Shown: positions 1-7,021 of the stretch, piece after piece
Layout: each line of letters begins with the position of its first letter
Numbering within the stretch: position 1 is the first letter of the stretch
Source: Chloroflexota bacterium
GTDB lineage: Bacteria; Chloroflexota; Dormibacteria; CF-121
Length of the DNA: 15,084 nucleotides
Reading direction: 5' to 3'
NCBI GenBank assembly: GCA_005882525.1
Contig: VBGO01000058.1
Location: 1 to 15,084, forward strand
Made by a program: the position numbers and the translations under genes
The notes under the pieces: model-generated
Databases searched by the model: none
Told to the model about the DNA's origin: nothing
Seen by the model: the letters and a program-made list of their open reading frames with translations, nothing else

Positions 1-399
1 GTAGTAGTGCTCAAAGTAGGACATCGCCAGTTCGCGGAGCGTGCGGTAGACCGGCTCGCGATACCGCAGGCCGGTGAACTTGCTGGTCCCGATCGCCCCC
101 CATAGCCCTCGCCGTCGAAAGACCGCGATCACGTGGTCCTCGTCGCGGACCGCCGTCAGGTCCATGATCAAGGGCGGCTCGCCATGGACGCGCAGCGCGG
201 CCGCCGCAAGCACGGCCCCCTCGATACAGTTCGCGGTCCGGTCGCGCAACACACGCCGGGGTGACCGGAAGGTGTCCCCGTCGGTTTCCAGGTTGTAGGC
301 GACCTCGTCGAGGAACCGCTGGATCTTGGGCGGCGTATCGAGGCGCCGGCGGAAGGCCGCCAGCTCCCGCGCCGTCAGATCAGCGAGTGCACGAACCAT
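1..399 (-). CDS. Conserved-looking protein of unknown function, possible transglutaminase-like fold (C-terminus beyond window)
   Basis: The frame opens with ATG at 399 and stays open to base 1, giving 133 residues with the C-terminus missing. I do not recognise a named family. Visible features are a Cys in the context TANCIEGAVLAAAAL (about residues 61-75), a His in RDEDHVIAVF (about 90-99), a following WGAIG strand, and a basic/aromatic stretch REPVYRTLRELAMSYFEHYY at the window edge. A Cys at the start of a helix followed by a His on a strand resembles the transglutaminase/cysteine-protease layout, but the usual third Asp is not obvious after the WGAIG strand. That fold is therefore an inference. 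Codon use is normal for the window. No convincing Shine-Dalgarno precedes the ATG. The neighbour is a tRNA-Leu on the other strand 30 bases away, so the two are transcribed divergently. Confidence 0.7.
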   Translation of the reverse strand, partial: MVRALADLTARELAAFRRRLDTPPKIQRFLDEVAYNLETDGDTFRSPRRVLRDRTANCIEGAVLAAAALRVHGEPPLIMDLTAVRDEDHVIAVFRRRGLWGAIGTSKFTGLRYREPVYRTLRELAMSYFEHYY

Positions 400-429
400 G
401 ATCGGCTATGGCAAAATCTGTTCTTCGAC

Positions 430-513
430 GCGGCTGTGGTGAAATCGGTAAACACGCCAGGTTCAGGGCCTGGTGGGCGCAAGCCCTTGAAGGTTCAAGT
501 CCTTTCAGCCGCA
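430..513 (+). tRNA. tRNA-Leu, anticodon CAG
   Basis: A complete 84-base class II tRNA can be folded by eye. The acceptor stem is GCGGCTG (430-436) with CAGCCGC (506-512), discriminator A at 513. The D stem is GTG/CAC (439-441 with 453-455). The anticodon stem is CCAGG/CCTGG (457-461 with 469-473) around loop TTCAGGG, giving anticodon CAG at 464-466. A long variable arm GGGC-GCAA-GCCC (475-486) marks it as a Leu/Ser/Tyr-type tRNA, and the anticodon makes it Leu. The T stem is GAAGG/CCTTT with loop TTCAAGT (494-500). The 3' CCA is not encoded; the next bases are TTC. It reads CUG codons, which are abundant in this GC-rich genome. No clear intrinsic terminator follows, and the next gene converges from 524. 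Confidence 0.97.
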
Positions 514-523
514 TTCCCTCTCA

Positions 524-2152
524 CTACCGGCCCACCTCGCGGTACCAGTCGCTGACGTAGGCGAAACGCTCCTCGGGCTCGATCGCCGAATCGAGGCGGA
601 ACCCGTGGATGCGGCGGTTGACGGCGATCACGTATCGCGGACTGTAGAGGAAGACCGCCGGAATCTCCTTGGCGAAGTCTTCCTGAAACGTCGCGTAGGC
701 CTTGGCCCGGGCCTTCAGGTCGAGCGTGTTGCGGCCATCCTCGAGGTCGCCGTCGATGAACACGTTTTTCTTCATGCCGGCAAAGTTGAAGCCGCCGGTA
801 TGCGACTGCGAGGAGTGCCAGAAGGAGTAGACGTCGGGATCCGGTCCGTTGTCGAAGGCGGTGAGCGTCATGTCAAAGCTACGAGGGTTGAGATAGTCGT
901 GGATCAGGGAGGCGGTCGTCACCGGTCGCAGCTGGGCGACGATCCCGACCTCCGCTAGCTGGGTGGCCACCCTCTCGGCAACCCGCTCGTAGGGCGGGAC
1001 GTCGCTCGACACCGTCAGGCCGAAGCTGAGACTGGTGGCGCCCTTGGTCCGGACCCCGTTGACGAGGGTCCAGCCGGCATCATCCAGGAGCTTCGCGGCC
1101 GCGGCCGCATCGTGGGCAGGCTGCTGGGCCGCGCTGTCATAGGCCCACGTGATCGAGCGCGGGATCGGTGAGTCGGCGGGCACGGCCTGGCCGCCGAGGA
1201 CGTCCCGGATGATCGCCGGCCGGTCGATCGCCCTCGCGATCGCCTGGCGGACCTTGACGTCCTGAAAGTAGGGCGCCTCGGCTTTCAGGTTGAAGAGCAG
1301 CTCCGCATATTGATAGGTGGAGGCGCTCAGCACGCTCACTTGCCGGTTGGCCCGCTCCTGGGCCGCGCCGGAAGGCGTCAGATTGGCGAGACCATCGATC
1401 TGCCCCCGGTCGAGCGCGTCCAGGGCCGCCGTCTGCGACGGGAAGCTGCGGATGGTCATCGAGTTGAGCCAGGGACGGCGCCAGGCAAACGGATTGCGCT
1501 CCAGCTGGATCCGGTCCCCCAGGTTGCCGACCATCCGAAAAGGCCCGGTGCCGACCGGGTTCAGATTGGGCGAGGCGGAGGCGAGCTCGGCCATCGATTT
1601 GCCGGCCAGCAGGTGTGAGGGCACGATGTCGAGCAGTTCGAGGTTTGCCAGGAACCCCGCATTGTGCCCGGGAAGCGCGAAGCGAACGTGGCCGGCGTCG
1701 ATCGCGGTGGCGATGATGTCCTTCCAGCTCTGATTGAGGAGGGCCCCCGGAAACTGGGGGTCCTGGACGGTGCGGACCGTGAAGACGACGTCGTCCGCGG
1801 TCACCGGGGTGCCGTCCGACCAGCGCGCGTTGGGGCGCACCGTGAAGCTATAGCTGCGGCCGTCCGGGCTGACCTCCCAACGCGAGGCAAGCCGTGCCTG
1901 GACCGTGCCAGTGGGCAAGACGCGGACGAGTGGCTCGAAGAGCAGCGCATCGAGGTCATTGGGACCGGCCGTTGCTTCGCCGAACAGCGGGTTCAGCGAG
2001 CCGAGCTGACCGACCACACCCTCCACGTAGGTGCCGCCGGGTCGGGGCGCTTCGGGGGCCAGGATGGCACCGCGGAACACGAGCACGAGAACTGTGAGGA
2101 GCACGAGCAGCAGCACGCCAGCCGCGGTGGCGAGCAGCCCGCGCCGGATCAA
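524..2152 (-). CDS. Membrane-anchored peptide/solute-binding protein of ABC transporter family 5 (SBP_bac_5)
   Basis: 542 residues. It should bind oligopeptides or similar solutes outside the membrane for an ABC importer (DppA/OppA class). Residues about 5-26 form one hydrophobic helix with no lipobox Cys, so the protein looks anchored by an uncleaved signal. Next come GGTYVEGVVGQLGSLNPLF (39-57), the family hallmark WSDGTPVTADDVVFT (111-125), GTGPFRMV, and a C-terminal lobe containing VRQAIARAIDR and AAAKLLDDAGW. The frame is open far upstream, but the upstream part is antisense to the PLD gene or out of frame with secG. I chose the TTG at 2152 because it overlaps the secG TGA and leaves the membrane helix at the N-terminus; internal GTGs would cut into that helix. 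No permease or ATPase genes are adjacent, so it is an orphan binding protein co-transcribed with secG. Substrate unknown. Confidence 0.88.
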   Translation of the reverse strand: MIRRGLLATAAGVLLLVLLTVLVLVFRGAILAPEAPRPGGTYVEGVVGQLGSLNPLFGEATAGPNDLDALLFEPLVRVLPTGTVQARLASRWEVSPDGRSYSFTVRPNARWSDGTPVTADDVVFTVRTVQDPQFPGALLNQSWKDIIATAIDAGHVRFALPGHNAGFLANLELLDIVPSHLLAGKSMAELASASPNLNPVGTGPFRMVGNLGDRIQLERNPFAWRRPWLNSMTIRSFPSQTAALDALDRGQIDGLANLTPSGAAQERANRQVSVLSASTYQYAELLFNLKAEAPYFQDVKVRQAIARAIDRPAIIRDVLGGQAVPADSPIPRSITWAYDSAAQQPAHDAAAAAKLLDDAGWTLVNGVRTKGATSLSFGLTVSSDVPPYERVAERVATQLAEVGIVAQLRPVTTASLIHDYLNPRSFDMTLTAFDNGPDPDVYSFWHSSQSHTGGFNFAGMKKNVFIDGDLEDGRNTLDLKARAKAYATFQEDFAKEIPAVFLYSPRYVIAVNRRIHGFRLDSAIEPEERFAYVSDWYREVGR

Positions 2153-2376
2153 ACCCGGATGTAGACGACGGAGACCACGAGGAACAGGACGACCAGTCCG
2201 ATCGTGGCATAGAACAGGTTCTTTTCCAGCCCGCGCTTCGTGCGGTACCCGCCGCCCGAATCTCCGCCGCCGCCGATGGTGCCACCCAGCCCACTGGCCT
2301 TCGGCGTCTGGAGCAGGACGCCCAGCATGACGAGGAGGGCGAGCACGAGTTCGACGATCCCGAGAAAAGCTTTCAT
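2149..2376 (-). CDS. secG: Protein-export membrane protein SecG
   Basis: 75 residues, the normal size for SecG, the small non-essential subunit of the SecYEG translocon in the cytoplasmic membrane. Two hydrophobic helices are visible, about 3-23 and 55-74. Between them lies the typical loop QTPKASGLGGTIGGGGDSGG (about 23-42), matching the family pattern of Q-x-x-K-x-x-G-L plus a Gly-rich stretch. ATG at 2376 begins MKAFLGIVELVLALLVMLGV; upstream codons in the same frame are Arg-rich and not SecG-like. A perfect TATAAT box sits 16 bases upstream on this strand. Its stop overlaps the TTG start of the solute-binding gene, so the two are probably translationally coupled. In Actinobacteria secG usually follows tpiA; here gpmI and an opposite-strand PLD gene intervene. 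Confidence 0.93.
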   Translation of the reverse strand: MKAFLGIVELVLALLVMLGVLLQTPKASGLGGTIGGGGDSGGGYRTKRGLEKNLFYATIGLVVLFLVVSVVYIRV

Positions 2377-2392
2377 TGGCCGGAGCCGCTGA

Positions 2393-2398
2393 ATTATA
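2393..2398 (-). promoter_or_regulatory. -10 box for secG
   Basis: The minus strand reads a perfect TATAAT 16 bases before the secG ATG. That places the predicted transcription start about 9-10 bases before the ATG, with no Shine-Dalgarno in between. The hexamer 17 bases upstream (GCGAGC) does not resemble TTGACA, so the -35 is weak or absent. It lies in the 91-base gap shared with the divergent PLD gene. Confidence 0.55.
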
Positions 2399-2435
2399 AC
2401 GCCAATTCTGCCGCGGCTCGCTTCGTGATCTAGTC

Positions 2436-2464
2436 TTGACAGATACACAAATCCGTAGTAGCAT
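2436..2464 (+). promoter_or_regulatory. Promoter of the PLD-like lipoprotein gene, probably leaderless
   Basis: A perfect -35 TTGACA (2436-2441), a 17-base spacer and a -10 TAGCAT (2459-2464, 4 of 6 to consensus) are followed six bases later by the GTG at 2471. The predicted transcription start falls at about 2471, on that second of two tandem GTG codons, so the mRNA would have no leader. No Shine-Dalgarno is visible. Confidence 0.6.
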
Positions 2465-2467
2465 GCC

Positions 2468-3517
2468 GTGGTGTACGGCCCGGCCCGCCGCCTCCGGTTG
2501 CCCCTCCTCCTGGCGCTGCTGGCCACCTCCTGTGCGCCGGGCCGTACCATGCCCGCTGCGGTCCCTGCCCTCGCCCTGCCGCCGATCGTCGCGGCGCCGG
2601 TTGCGGCAGGGCAAGACCAGCTGCTTCCGCTCCTCGACGGGACCACCGCCTTCGCTGCGATCGTCGAGCAGCTGCGGGGTGCTCGGCACTCGATCGACCT
2701 CGAGCTCTACGAGTTCCAGCGGCAGGACCTGGCCGCGTTGCTGCTTGACGCCCACGACCGGGGCGTGACGGTCACCGCGATCAAAGACCCCTCGGAGCGG
2801 AGCAGCCGGACCATCTGGGCGGAGTTGGAGCAGGGCGGCATCAAGGTGGTGGCCTTCCCCCTGGAACGATCGACGATCGACCACGTGAAGCTGCTGATCG
2901 TCGACCGCGTCCGTGCCATCGTCGGCGGCATCAACTGGGGCACCCATTCGCCGAAGAACCGCGACGTCGATGTGCTCGCCACCGGCCCGGTGGTGGACAA
3001 CCTCGAGCGGGTCTTCAAGCAAGATCTGGCGCTGGCCGGGGAAGCGTCCGTTATTCCTTCGCCCTCAGCGGACCGGTTCGTCCAGATTCTGACGACCCAT
3101 CCGGGTGAGGGCATCAGGGCCGCCGCCCTGACGGCGATCGCCGCCGCCCACCACTCGATCGACATCGAGATGTTCGTGCTGAGCGATCGGCTCGTCCTCG
3201 AGGCGCTGGTGCTAGCGGCGCGCCGCGGCGTCCAGCTGCGGGTCCTGCTGGACCCGTCCCAGCCGCAGAATGCAGCCGCCGCGGCCCAGCTGCGCTCCGT
3301 GGGGGCGGTGGTCCGCGTTTACCGGCAGGCCGGCGATGAGCTGCTCCATGCCAAACTCGGCATCTTCGACCGGGGCGAGGTGATCTTCGGCAGCTGCAAC
3401 TGGTCGCGCTCCGGTTTCACTCGCAACCATGAGCTCGACCTCCTGGTCCGGGAGCGGACCCTGGCCCTGGCCTTTCTCAGCCGGCTGGAGCAGGACTGGA
3501 CCGCCTCGGCACCCTGA
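2468..3517 (+). CDS. Phospholipase D-family protein with two HKD motifs, predicted lipoprotein
   Basis: 349 residues. Two HxKxxxxD catalytic motifs are intact: H139/K141/D146 in DHVKLLIVD and H294/K296/D301 in LHAKLGIFD. Each is followed by a G-x-(I/C)-NW-(G/S) tail (GGINWG, GSCNWS). This two-motif layout is that of PLD/cardiolipin synthase-like phosphodiesterases, which transfer or hydrolyse phosphodiester bonds of lipids or nucleic acids. There are no membrane helices like those of bacterial cardiolipin synthase. Instead the N-terminus is a signal peptide (Arg-rich, then LPLLLALLATSC) with a candidate lipidated Cys22, so it should be an exported, membrane-tethered enzyme. The substrate cannot be read from sequence. 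GTG codons at 2468 and 2471 are both possible starts; promoter spacing favours 2471. It is the only plus-strand gene between gpmI and secG, and its last 41 bases overlap the 3' end of gpmI tail to tail. Confidence 0.9.
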   Translation: MVYGPARRLRLPLLLALLATSCAPGRTMPAAVPALALPPIVAAPVAAGQDQLLPLLDGTTAFAAIVEQLRGARHSIDLELYEFQRQDLAALLLDAHDRGVTVTAIKDPSERSSRTIWAELEQGGIKVVAFPLERSTIDHVKLLIVDRVRAIVGGINWGTHSPKNRDVDVLATGPVVDNLERVFKQDLALAGEASVIPSPSADRFVQILTTHPGEGIRAAALTAIAAAHHSIDIEMFVLSDRLVLEALVLAARRGVQLRVLLDPSQPQNAAAAAQLRSVGAVVRVYRQAGDELLHAKLGIFDRGEVIFGSCNWSRSGFTRNHELDLLVRERTLALAFLSRLEQDWTASAP

Positions 3518-5051
3518 GGTCGTCACCGGTCATCTCGGGCGACGCGGCCAGACCGACCATGGGGAGCAGGGTCGGCGCGATATCGCCGAGCTTGCCGCCA
3601 TCAAGCAGTGGGCGGACGTCCGCCCCACCAGCGACGATCAAGGGCACCGGGCTTCTCGTGTGCGCGGTCAGCGGCGCACCGGTCGCCGCGTCGACCTTCA
3701 ACTCGGCGTTCCCGTGGTCGGCGGTGACGGCCAGGATGCCCCGGCCGGCAAGCACCGCGTCGGCGATGCGGCCGAGCATCGCGTCGACGACCTCGACGGC
3801 CGTGACGGTTGCCGGAAAGACCCCGGTGTGGCCGACCATGTCCGGGTTGGCAAAGTTGACCACCAGAAACCCGTCGCGACCGGTGCCGAGCCGGTCCAGG
3901 AAGACGTCCGTGACCGGCCGCGCGCTCATCTCGGGCTGCACATCGTAGGTTGCCACTTTGGACGAGGGAACCAGGAGCCGATCTTCGCCAGGGAACGGCG
4001 CCTCGCGCCCTCCGTTCAGAAAGTAGGTCACGTGTGCGTACTTCTCGGTCTCGGCGGTGTGGAACTGCGCCCAGCCGGCGCGCGAGACGACGTCGGCCAG
4101 CACGCCACTCAGCGGCTCGTCAGGAAAGGCGACCTCCGCGGGCAGGCCCTTCTCATACTCGGTGAAGGTCACGAAATGCGCCAGCCTGGGGTCGTGTTTG
4201 CGCTCGAAATGGTCCCAGGTCTCGTCGACGATGGCGTGGCTCAGCTGGCGTGCTCGGTCCGGACGAAAGTTGAAGAAGATCACCGAGTCGCCGTCCGCCA
4301 TCGGCGGTGCCGGGTTCTGGCCGAGCGGCACGATGCGGGTCGGAACCAGGAATTCGTCCGTGAGCCCGGCCTCGTAGCTTTGCCCGATAAAGGCGACCGG
4401 GTCGGGGGCGGCCGGTCCGCTGGCCTCGACCACAGTCCGATAGGCGCGCTCGGTCCGCTCCCATCGCTTGTCCCGGTCCATCGCGTAGTACCGGCCGCTG
4501 ATGGACGCGATTCGACCGGTTCCGATCCGCTCGATCTGGCTCGCCAGCTCCTCGACGTAACCCGCCGCACTGGTGGGCGGCTCGTCACGTCCGTCGGTGA
4601 AGGCGTGGATGAACACCCGCGGCACGCTCAGCGACCGCGCCATCTCAAGCAGCGCATACAGGTGCTGGGTCGAGCTGTGGACACCGCCGGGGGACACCAG
4701 TCCCATGAGGTGCAGCGCCTGGCCCGACGCGGCTGACGTCATGGCGGCGCGGAGCACTTCGTTCTGGTAGAAGGTGCCGTCCTCGATCGCCTTGTTGATC
4801 CGGGTCAGGTCCTGGTAGACGACCCGGCCCGCGCCGATGTTGAGGTGGCCGACCTCGGAGTTGCCCTGCTGGCCCGGCGGCAGCCCGACCGGTTCGCCGG
4901 CCGCGGCGAGCGTGGTATGCGGCCATCGTTGCCAGAGTGCGTCCCAGTTCGGTTTTTTGGCCGCGGCAATCGCGTTTCCGAACGCGTCGGTGCGATAACC
5001 CCAGCCGTCGATGATCACCAGGACCAGGGGTCGCCCCGGCGTGGGGCTCAC
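3477..5051 (-). CDS. gpmI: 2,3-bisphosphoglycerate-independent phosphoglycerate mutase
   Basis: 524 residues, slightly longer than the usual 510-515. It interconverts 3- and 2-phosphoglycerate in glycolysis through a phosphoserine intermediate with two metal ions. Visible are D15 in IIDGWG, the nucleophile S65 in QGNSEVGH, the FTDGRD segment (151-156), FRPDRARQL (262-270), EKYAHVTYFLNGG (336-348), and metal ligands in NPDMVGH (D404, H408), TADHGN (D445, H446) and AHT (H464). The GTG start at 5051 overlaps the tpiA TGA as GTGA, so it is coupled to tpiA as the last gene of the glycolytic operon. The canonical ending is near PEMTGDDL (505-512). The further 12 residues are encoded antisense to the end of the PLD gene. 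Confidence 0.97.
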   Translation of the reverse strand: MSPTPGRPLVLVIIDGWGYRTDAFGNAIAAAKKPNWDALWQRWPHTTLAAAGEPVGLPPGQQGNSEVGHLNIGAGRVVYQDLTRINKAIEDGTFYQNEVLRAAMTSAASGQALHLMGLVSPGGVHSSTQHLYALLEMARSLSVPRVFIHAFTDGRDEPPTSAAGYVEELASQIERIGTGRIASISGRYYAMDRDKRWERTERAYRTVVEASGPAAPDPVAFIGQSYEAGLTDEFLVPTRIVPLGQNPAPPMADGDSVIFFNFRPDRARQLSHAIVDETWDHFERKHDPRLAHFVTFTEYEKGLPAEVAFPDEPLSGVLADVVSRAGWAQFHTAETEKYAHVTYFLNGGREAPFPGEDRLLVPSSKVATYDVQPEMSARPVTDVFLDRLGTGRDGFLVVNFANPDMVGHTGVFPATVTAVEVVDAMLGRIADAVLAGRGILAVTADHGNAELKVDAATGAPLTAHTRSPVPLIVAGGADVRPLLDGGKLGDIAPTLLPMVGLAASPEMTGDDLRVPRRSSPAPAG

Positions 5052-5824
5052 ACCCGCTTCGACCTGACCACCTCGGCGGTCGCCTGCACGATCTGGATGA
5101 AGTCAGCCGCCTTGAGACTCGCCCCTCCCACCAGGGCGCCGTCGATTTCGGGCTGCTCCATCAGGCTTCGGGTGTTGGCGGGCGTGACGCTCCCGCCATA
5201 GATGACGCGCATCGACGCTGCCAGATCGGCGAAGCTTCGGGCAAGCAGCGTGCGGACCAAGCCCATGGTCTGGTTCGCGTATTGCGGCGTGGCGGCCTTC
5301 CCCGTGCCGATCGCCCACACGGGTTCATAGGCGATCGTGAGGTCAGTCGCCGCCGTCAGCGTGATCCCGTAGAGCGCGGCGCTCAGCTGCCGGGTGATGA
5401 CCTCGACTGTCCGGCCGGTCTCGTATTCCTCGAGCGTTTCCCCGACAGCCAGGATCACCTTGAGGCCATGACGGAACGCCGCCTGCAACTTTCGGTTCAG
5501 TTCTTCATCGGTTTCTCCAAAGAGCTGGCGGCGCTCCGAGTGACCGATGAGCAGGTAGTCGCACCATCCGGCCAGCATCTTTGGGGAGATCTCGCCCGTG
5601 AACGGCCCCTGGTCTTCCCATCCCGCATTCTGTGCACCCACCTTGATGGGGCAGCCGCGCAACGCATTGGCGATCTCCCACAGCATCACCGCCGGCGGGA
5701 GCACCACCAGGTCAAGGTGCGCGGCGTACGGCTCGAGATCGTGGCGTAGCCGCAGCGCGTATTCCAGGCCTTCAGGGACGGTGAAGTGCATCTTCCAGTT
5801 GCCCGCGATCAGGGGCCTACGCAT
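5048..5824 (-). CDS. tpiA: Triosephosphate isomerase
   Basis: 258 residues, standard length for this cytoplasmic TIM-barrel enzyme that interconverts dihydroxyacetone phosphate and glyceraldehyde 3-phosphate. All catalytic residues are present: N9 and K11 in AGNWKM, H95 in IGHSERR, and the base E167 in AYEPVWAIGTG, followed by the flexible lid loop. The phosphate-binding YGGSV and the late GALVGGASL segments are also there. ATG at 5824 is preceded by AAAAGGAT inside the last codons of pgk, a usable though close ribosome site. It overlaps pgk by 8 bases and gpmI by 4, so it is part of the whiA-gap-pgk-tpiA-gpmI unit. Confidence 0.98.
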   Translation of the reverse strand: MRRPLIAGNWKMHFTVPEGLEYALRLRHDLEPYAAHLDLVVLPPAVMLWEIANALRGCPIKVGAQNAGWEDQGPFTGEISPKMLAGWCDYLLIGHSERRQLFGETDEELNRKLQAAFRHGLKVILAVGETLEEYETGRTVEVITRQLSAALYGITLTAATDLTIAYEPVWAIGTGKAATPQYANQTMGLVRTLLARSFADLAASMRVIYGGSVTPANTRSLMEQPEIDGALVGGASLKAADFIQIVQATAEVVRSKRV

Positions 5825-6995
5825 GATCCTTTTCTTTTAGGACGGCGATCCCAGGGAGGGATTTGCCCTCGAGGAATTCGAGCGTGGCACCGCCTCCCGT
5901 GGAAACGAACGACATCCGCTCCGCCAGGTGTTGTTTCTGCAGGGCCGCCACCAGGTCGCCGCCGCCGATGATTGTTTGGGCGTCGCTGCCCGCCAGCCCC
6001 TCGGCCAGCGCATCCGTGCCGCGATCGAAGGGTGGCACCTCGTAGACGCCGAGCGGACCGTTCCAGACGATGGCGGCCGCCCCATCGCAGGTCTGCAGGA
6101 AGCGCTCGACCGTCATGGGCCCGACATCCAGCACCTTCACGTCGGCGGGGACGCGGTCGATCGGGACCGTTTTGCTCGTGACCCCGGGTTTGGCATCGTG
6201 AGCGACGACCGCATCCAGCGGCAGCACGATCGTCCCGCCGGAGGCGAGCAGCGACCGTGCGACCTCCAGCTGATTATCCTCGACCAGGGAGCGGCCCATC
6301 TCGAGCCCCCGGGCTTTCAGAAAGGTGCAGGCCATCGCGCCTCCGACGCAGAGGCGGTCGACACGGCGCAGCAGGCTGCGGATGACACCGATCTTGGTCG
6401 AGATCTTGGAGCCGCCGATGATGGCCACCAGCGGATGAGGCGGATCGTTCATGATCCGACCGAGCATGGCGATCTCTCGCTCCATCAACAAGCCGGCTAC
6501 CGCAGGCAGGTACTGTGCCACTCCCGCCGTCGACGCGTGGGCGCGGTGGGCCGTACCGAAGGCGTCGTTCACGTAGAGGTCGCCCAGCGCGGCCAGCTGC
6601 TGGGCGAAGGTCGGGTCGTTTTTCGTCTCGCCCGGATGGAAGCGCACGTTCTCCAACATCACGATCTCGCCATCCTGCATCGCCTTCACCGCGGCTTCAA
6701 CCGCCGGGCCGATGCAGTCGTCGAGGTGGCGGACCGGACGGCCGATCAGCTCGCTCAGCCGCTGCGCCAATGGAGTGGTTCGATAGGCCTCATCGACCTG
6801 CCCATCTGGGCGGCCGAGGTGGGTGAGCAGAATGACGCGCGCCTGCCGTTCGACGAGGTTCTGAATAGTCGGAATCGCCTCGCGGATCCGGGTATCGTCG
6901 ATGATCCGGCCGTCCTCCATCGGGACGTTGAAATCGACGCGGACCAGCACGCGCTTCCCGGCGACGTCCACGTCGCGGATGGTGACTTTTTGCAG
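5817..6995 (-). CDS. pgk: Phosphoglycerate kinase
   Basis: 392 residues from the chosen start. It transfers phosphate from 1,3-bisphosphoglycerate to ADP. Motifs in order: VRVDFNVPMEDGR (18-30), THLGRPDG (58-65), LENVRFHPGE (114-123), the hinge GGSKISTKIG (194-203), WNGPLGVYE (311-319), GGGDLVAAL (344-352) and STGGGATLEFLEGKSLPG (365-382). The start is unusual. No ATG, GTG or TTG lies at the position where PGKs normally begin, about 10 residues before the GKRVLVRVDF strand. A CTG at 6995 sits exactly there, giving MQKVTIRDVDV, with GGCGGG three bases upstream. Alternatives are GTG at 6971 (384 residues, losing the first strand residues) and CTG at 7025, which overlaps the gap stop as CTGA (402 residues). 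The frame stays open to 7577 but that part is only an alternate frame of gap. Confidence 0.95.
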   Translation of the reverse strand: MQKVTIRDVDVAGKRVLVRVDFNVPMEDGRIIDDTRIREAIPTIQNLVERQARVILLTHLGRPDGQVDEAYRTTPLAQRLSELIGRPVRHLDDCIGPAVEAAVKAMQDGEIVMLENVRFHPGETKNDPTFAQQLAALGDLYVNDAFGTAHRAHASTAGVAQYLPAVAGLLMEREIAMLGRIMNDPPHPLVAIIGGSKISTKIGVIRSLLRRVDRLCVGGAMACTFLKARGLEMGRSLVEDNQLEVARSLLASGGTIVLPLDAVVAHDAKPGVTSKTVPIDRVPADVKVLDVGPMTVERFLQTCDGAAAIVWNGPLGVYEVPPFDRGTDALAEGLAGSDAQTIIGGGDLVAALQKQHLAERMSFVSTGGGATLEFLEGKSLPGIAVLKEKDHA

Positions 6996-6998
6996 CGT

Positions 6999-7004
6999 CC
7001 CGCC
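6999..7004 (-). promoter_or_regulatory. Candidate ribosome site for the pgk CTG start
   Basis: The minus strand reads GGCGGG three bases before the CTG at 6995. It is Gly/Arg-codon-like GC sequence and close to the start, so it is only weak support, but it is the best purine-rich patch near the expected pgk N-terminus. Confidence 0.3.
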
Positions 7005-7021
7005 GATCGTGGCGTCCGTGG

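Noticed and set aside
2153..3022. An N-terminal extension of about 290 codons on the solute-binding protein frame
   Set aside because: It is antisense to the PLD gene and out of frame with secG, and is Arg/Pro/Asp-rich without any domain. It is a GC-driven open frame.
3429..4736. A 435-codon plus-strand open frame opposite gpmI
   Set aside because: It has no recognisable motifs and mirrors a fully supported gene on the other strand; typical antisense shadow in GC-rich DNA.
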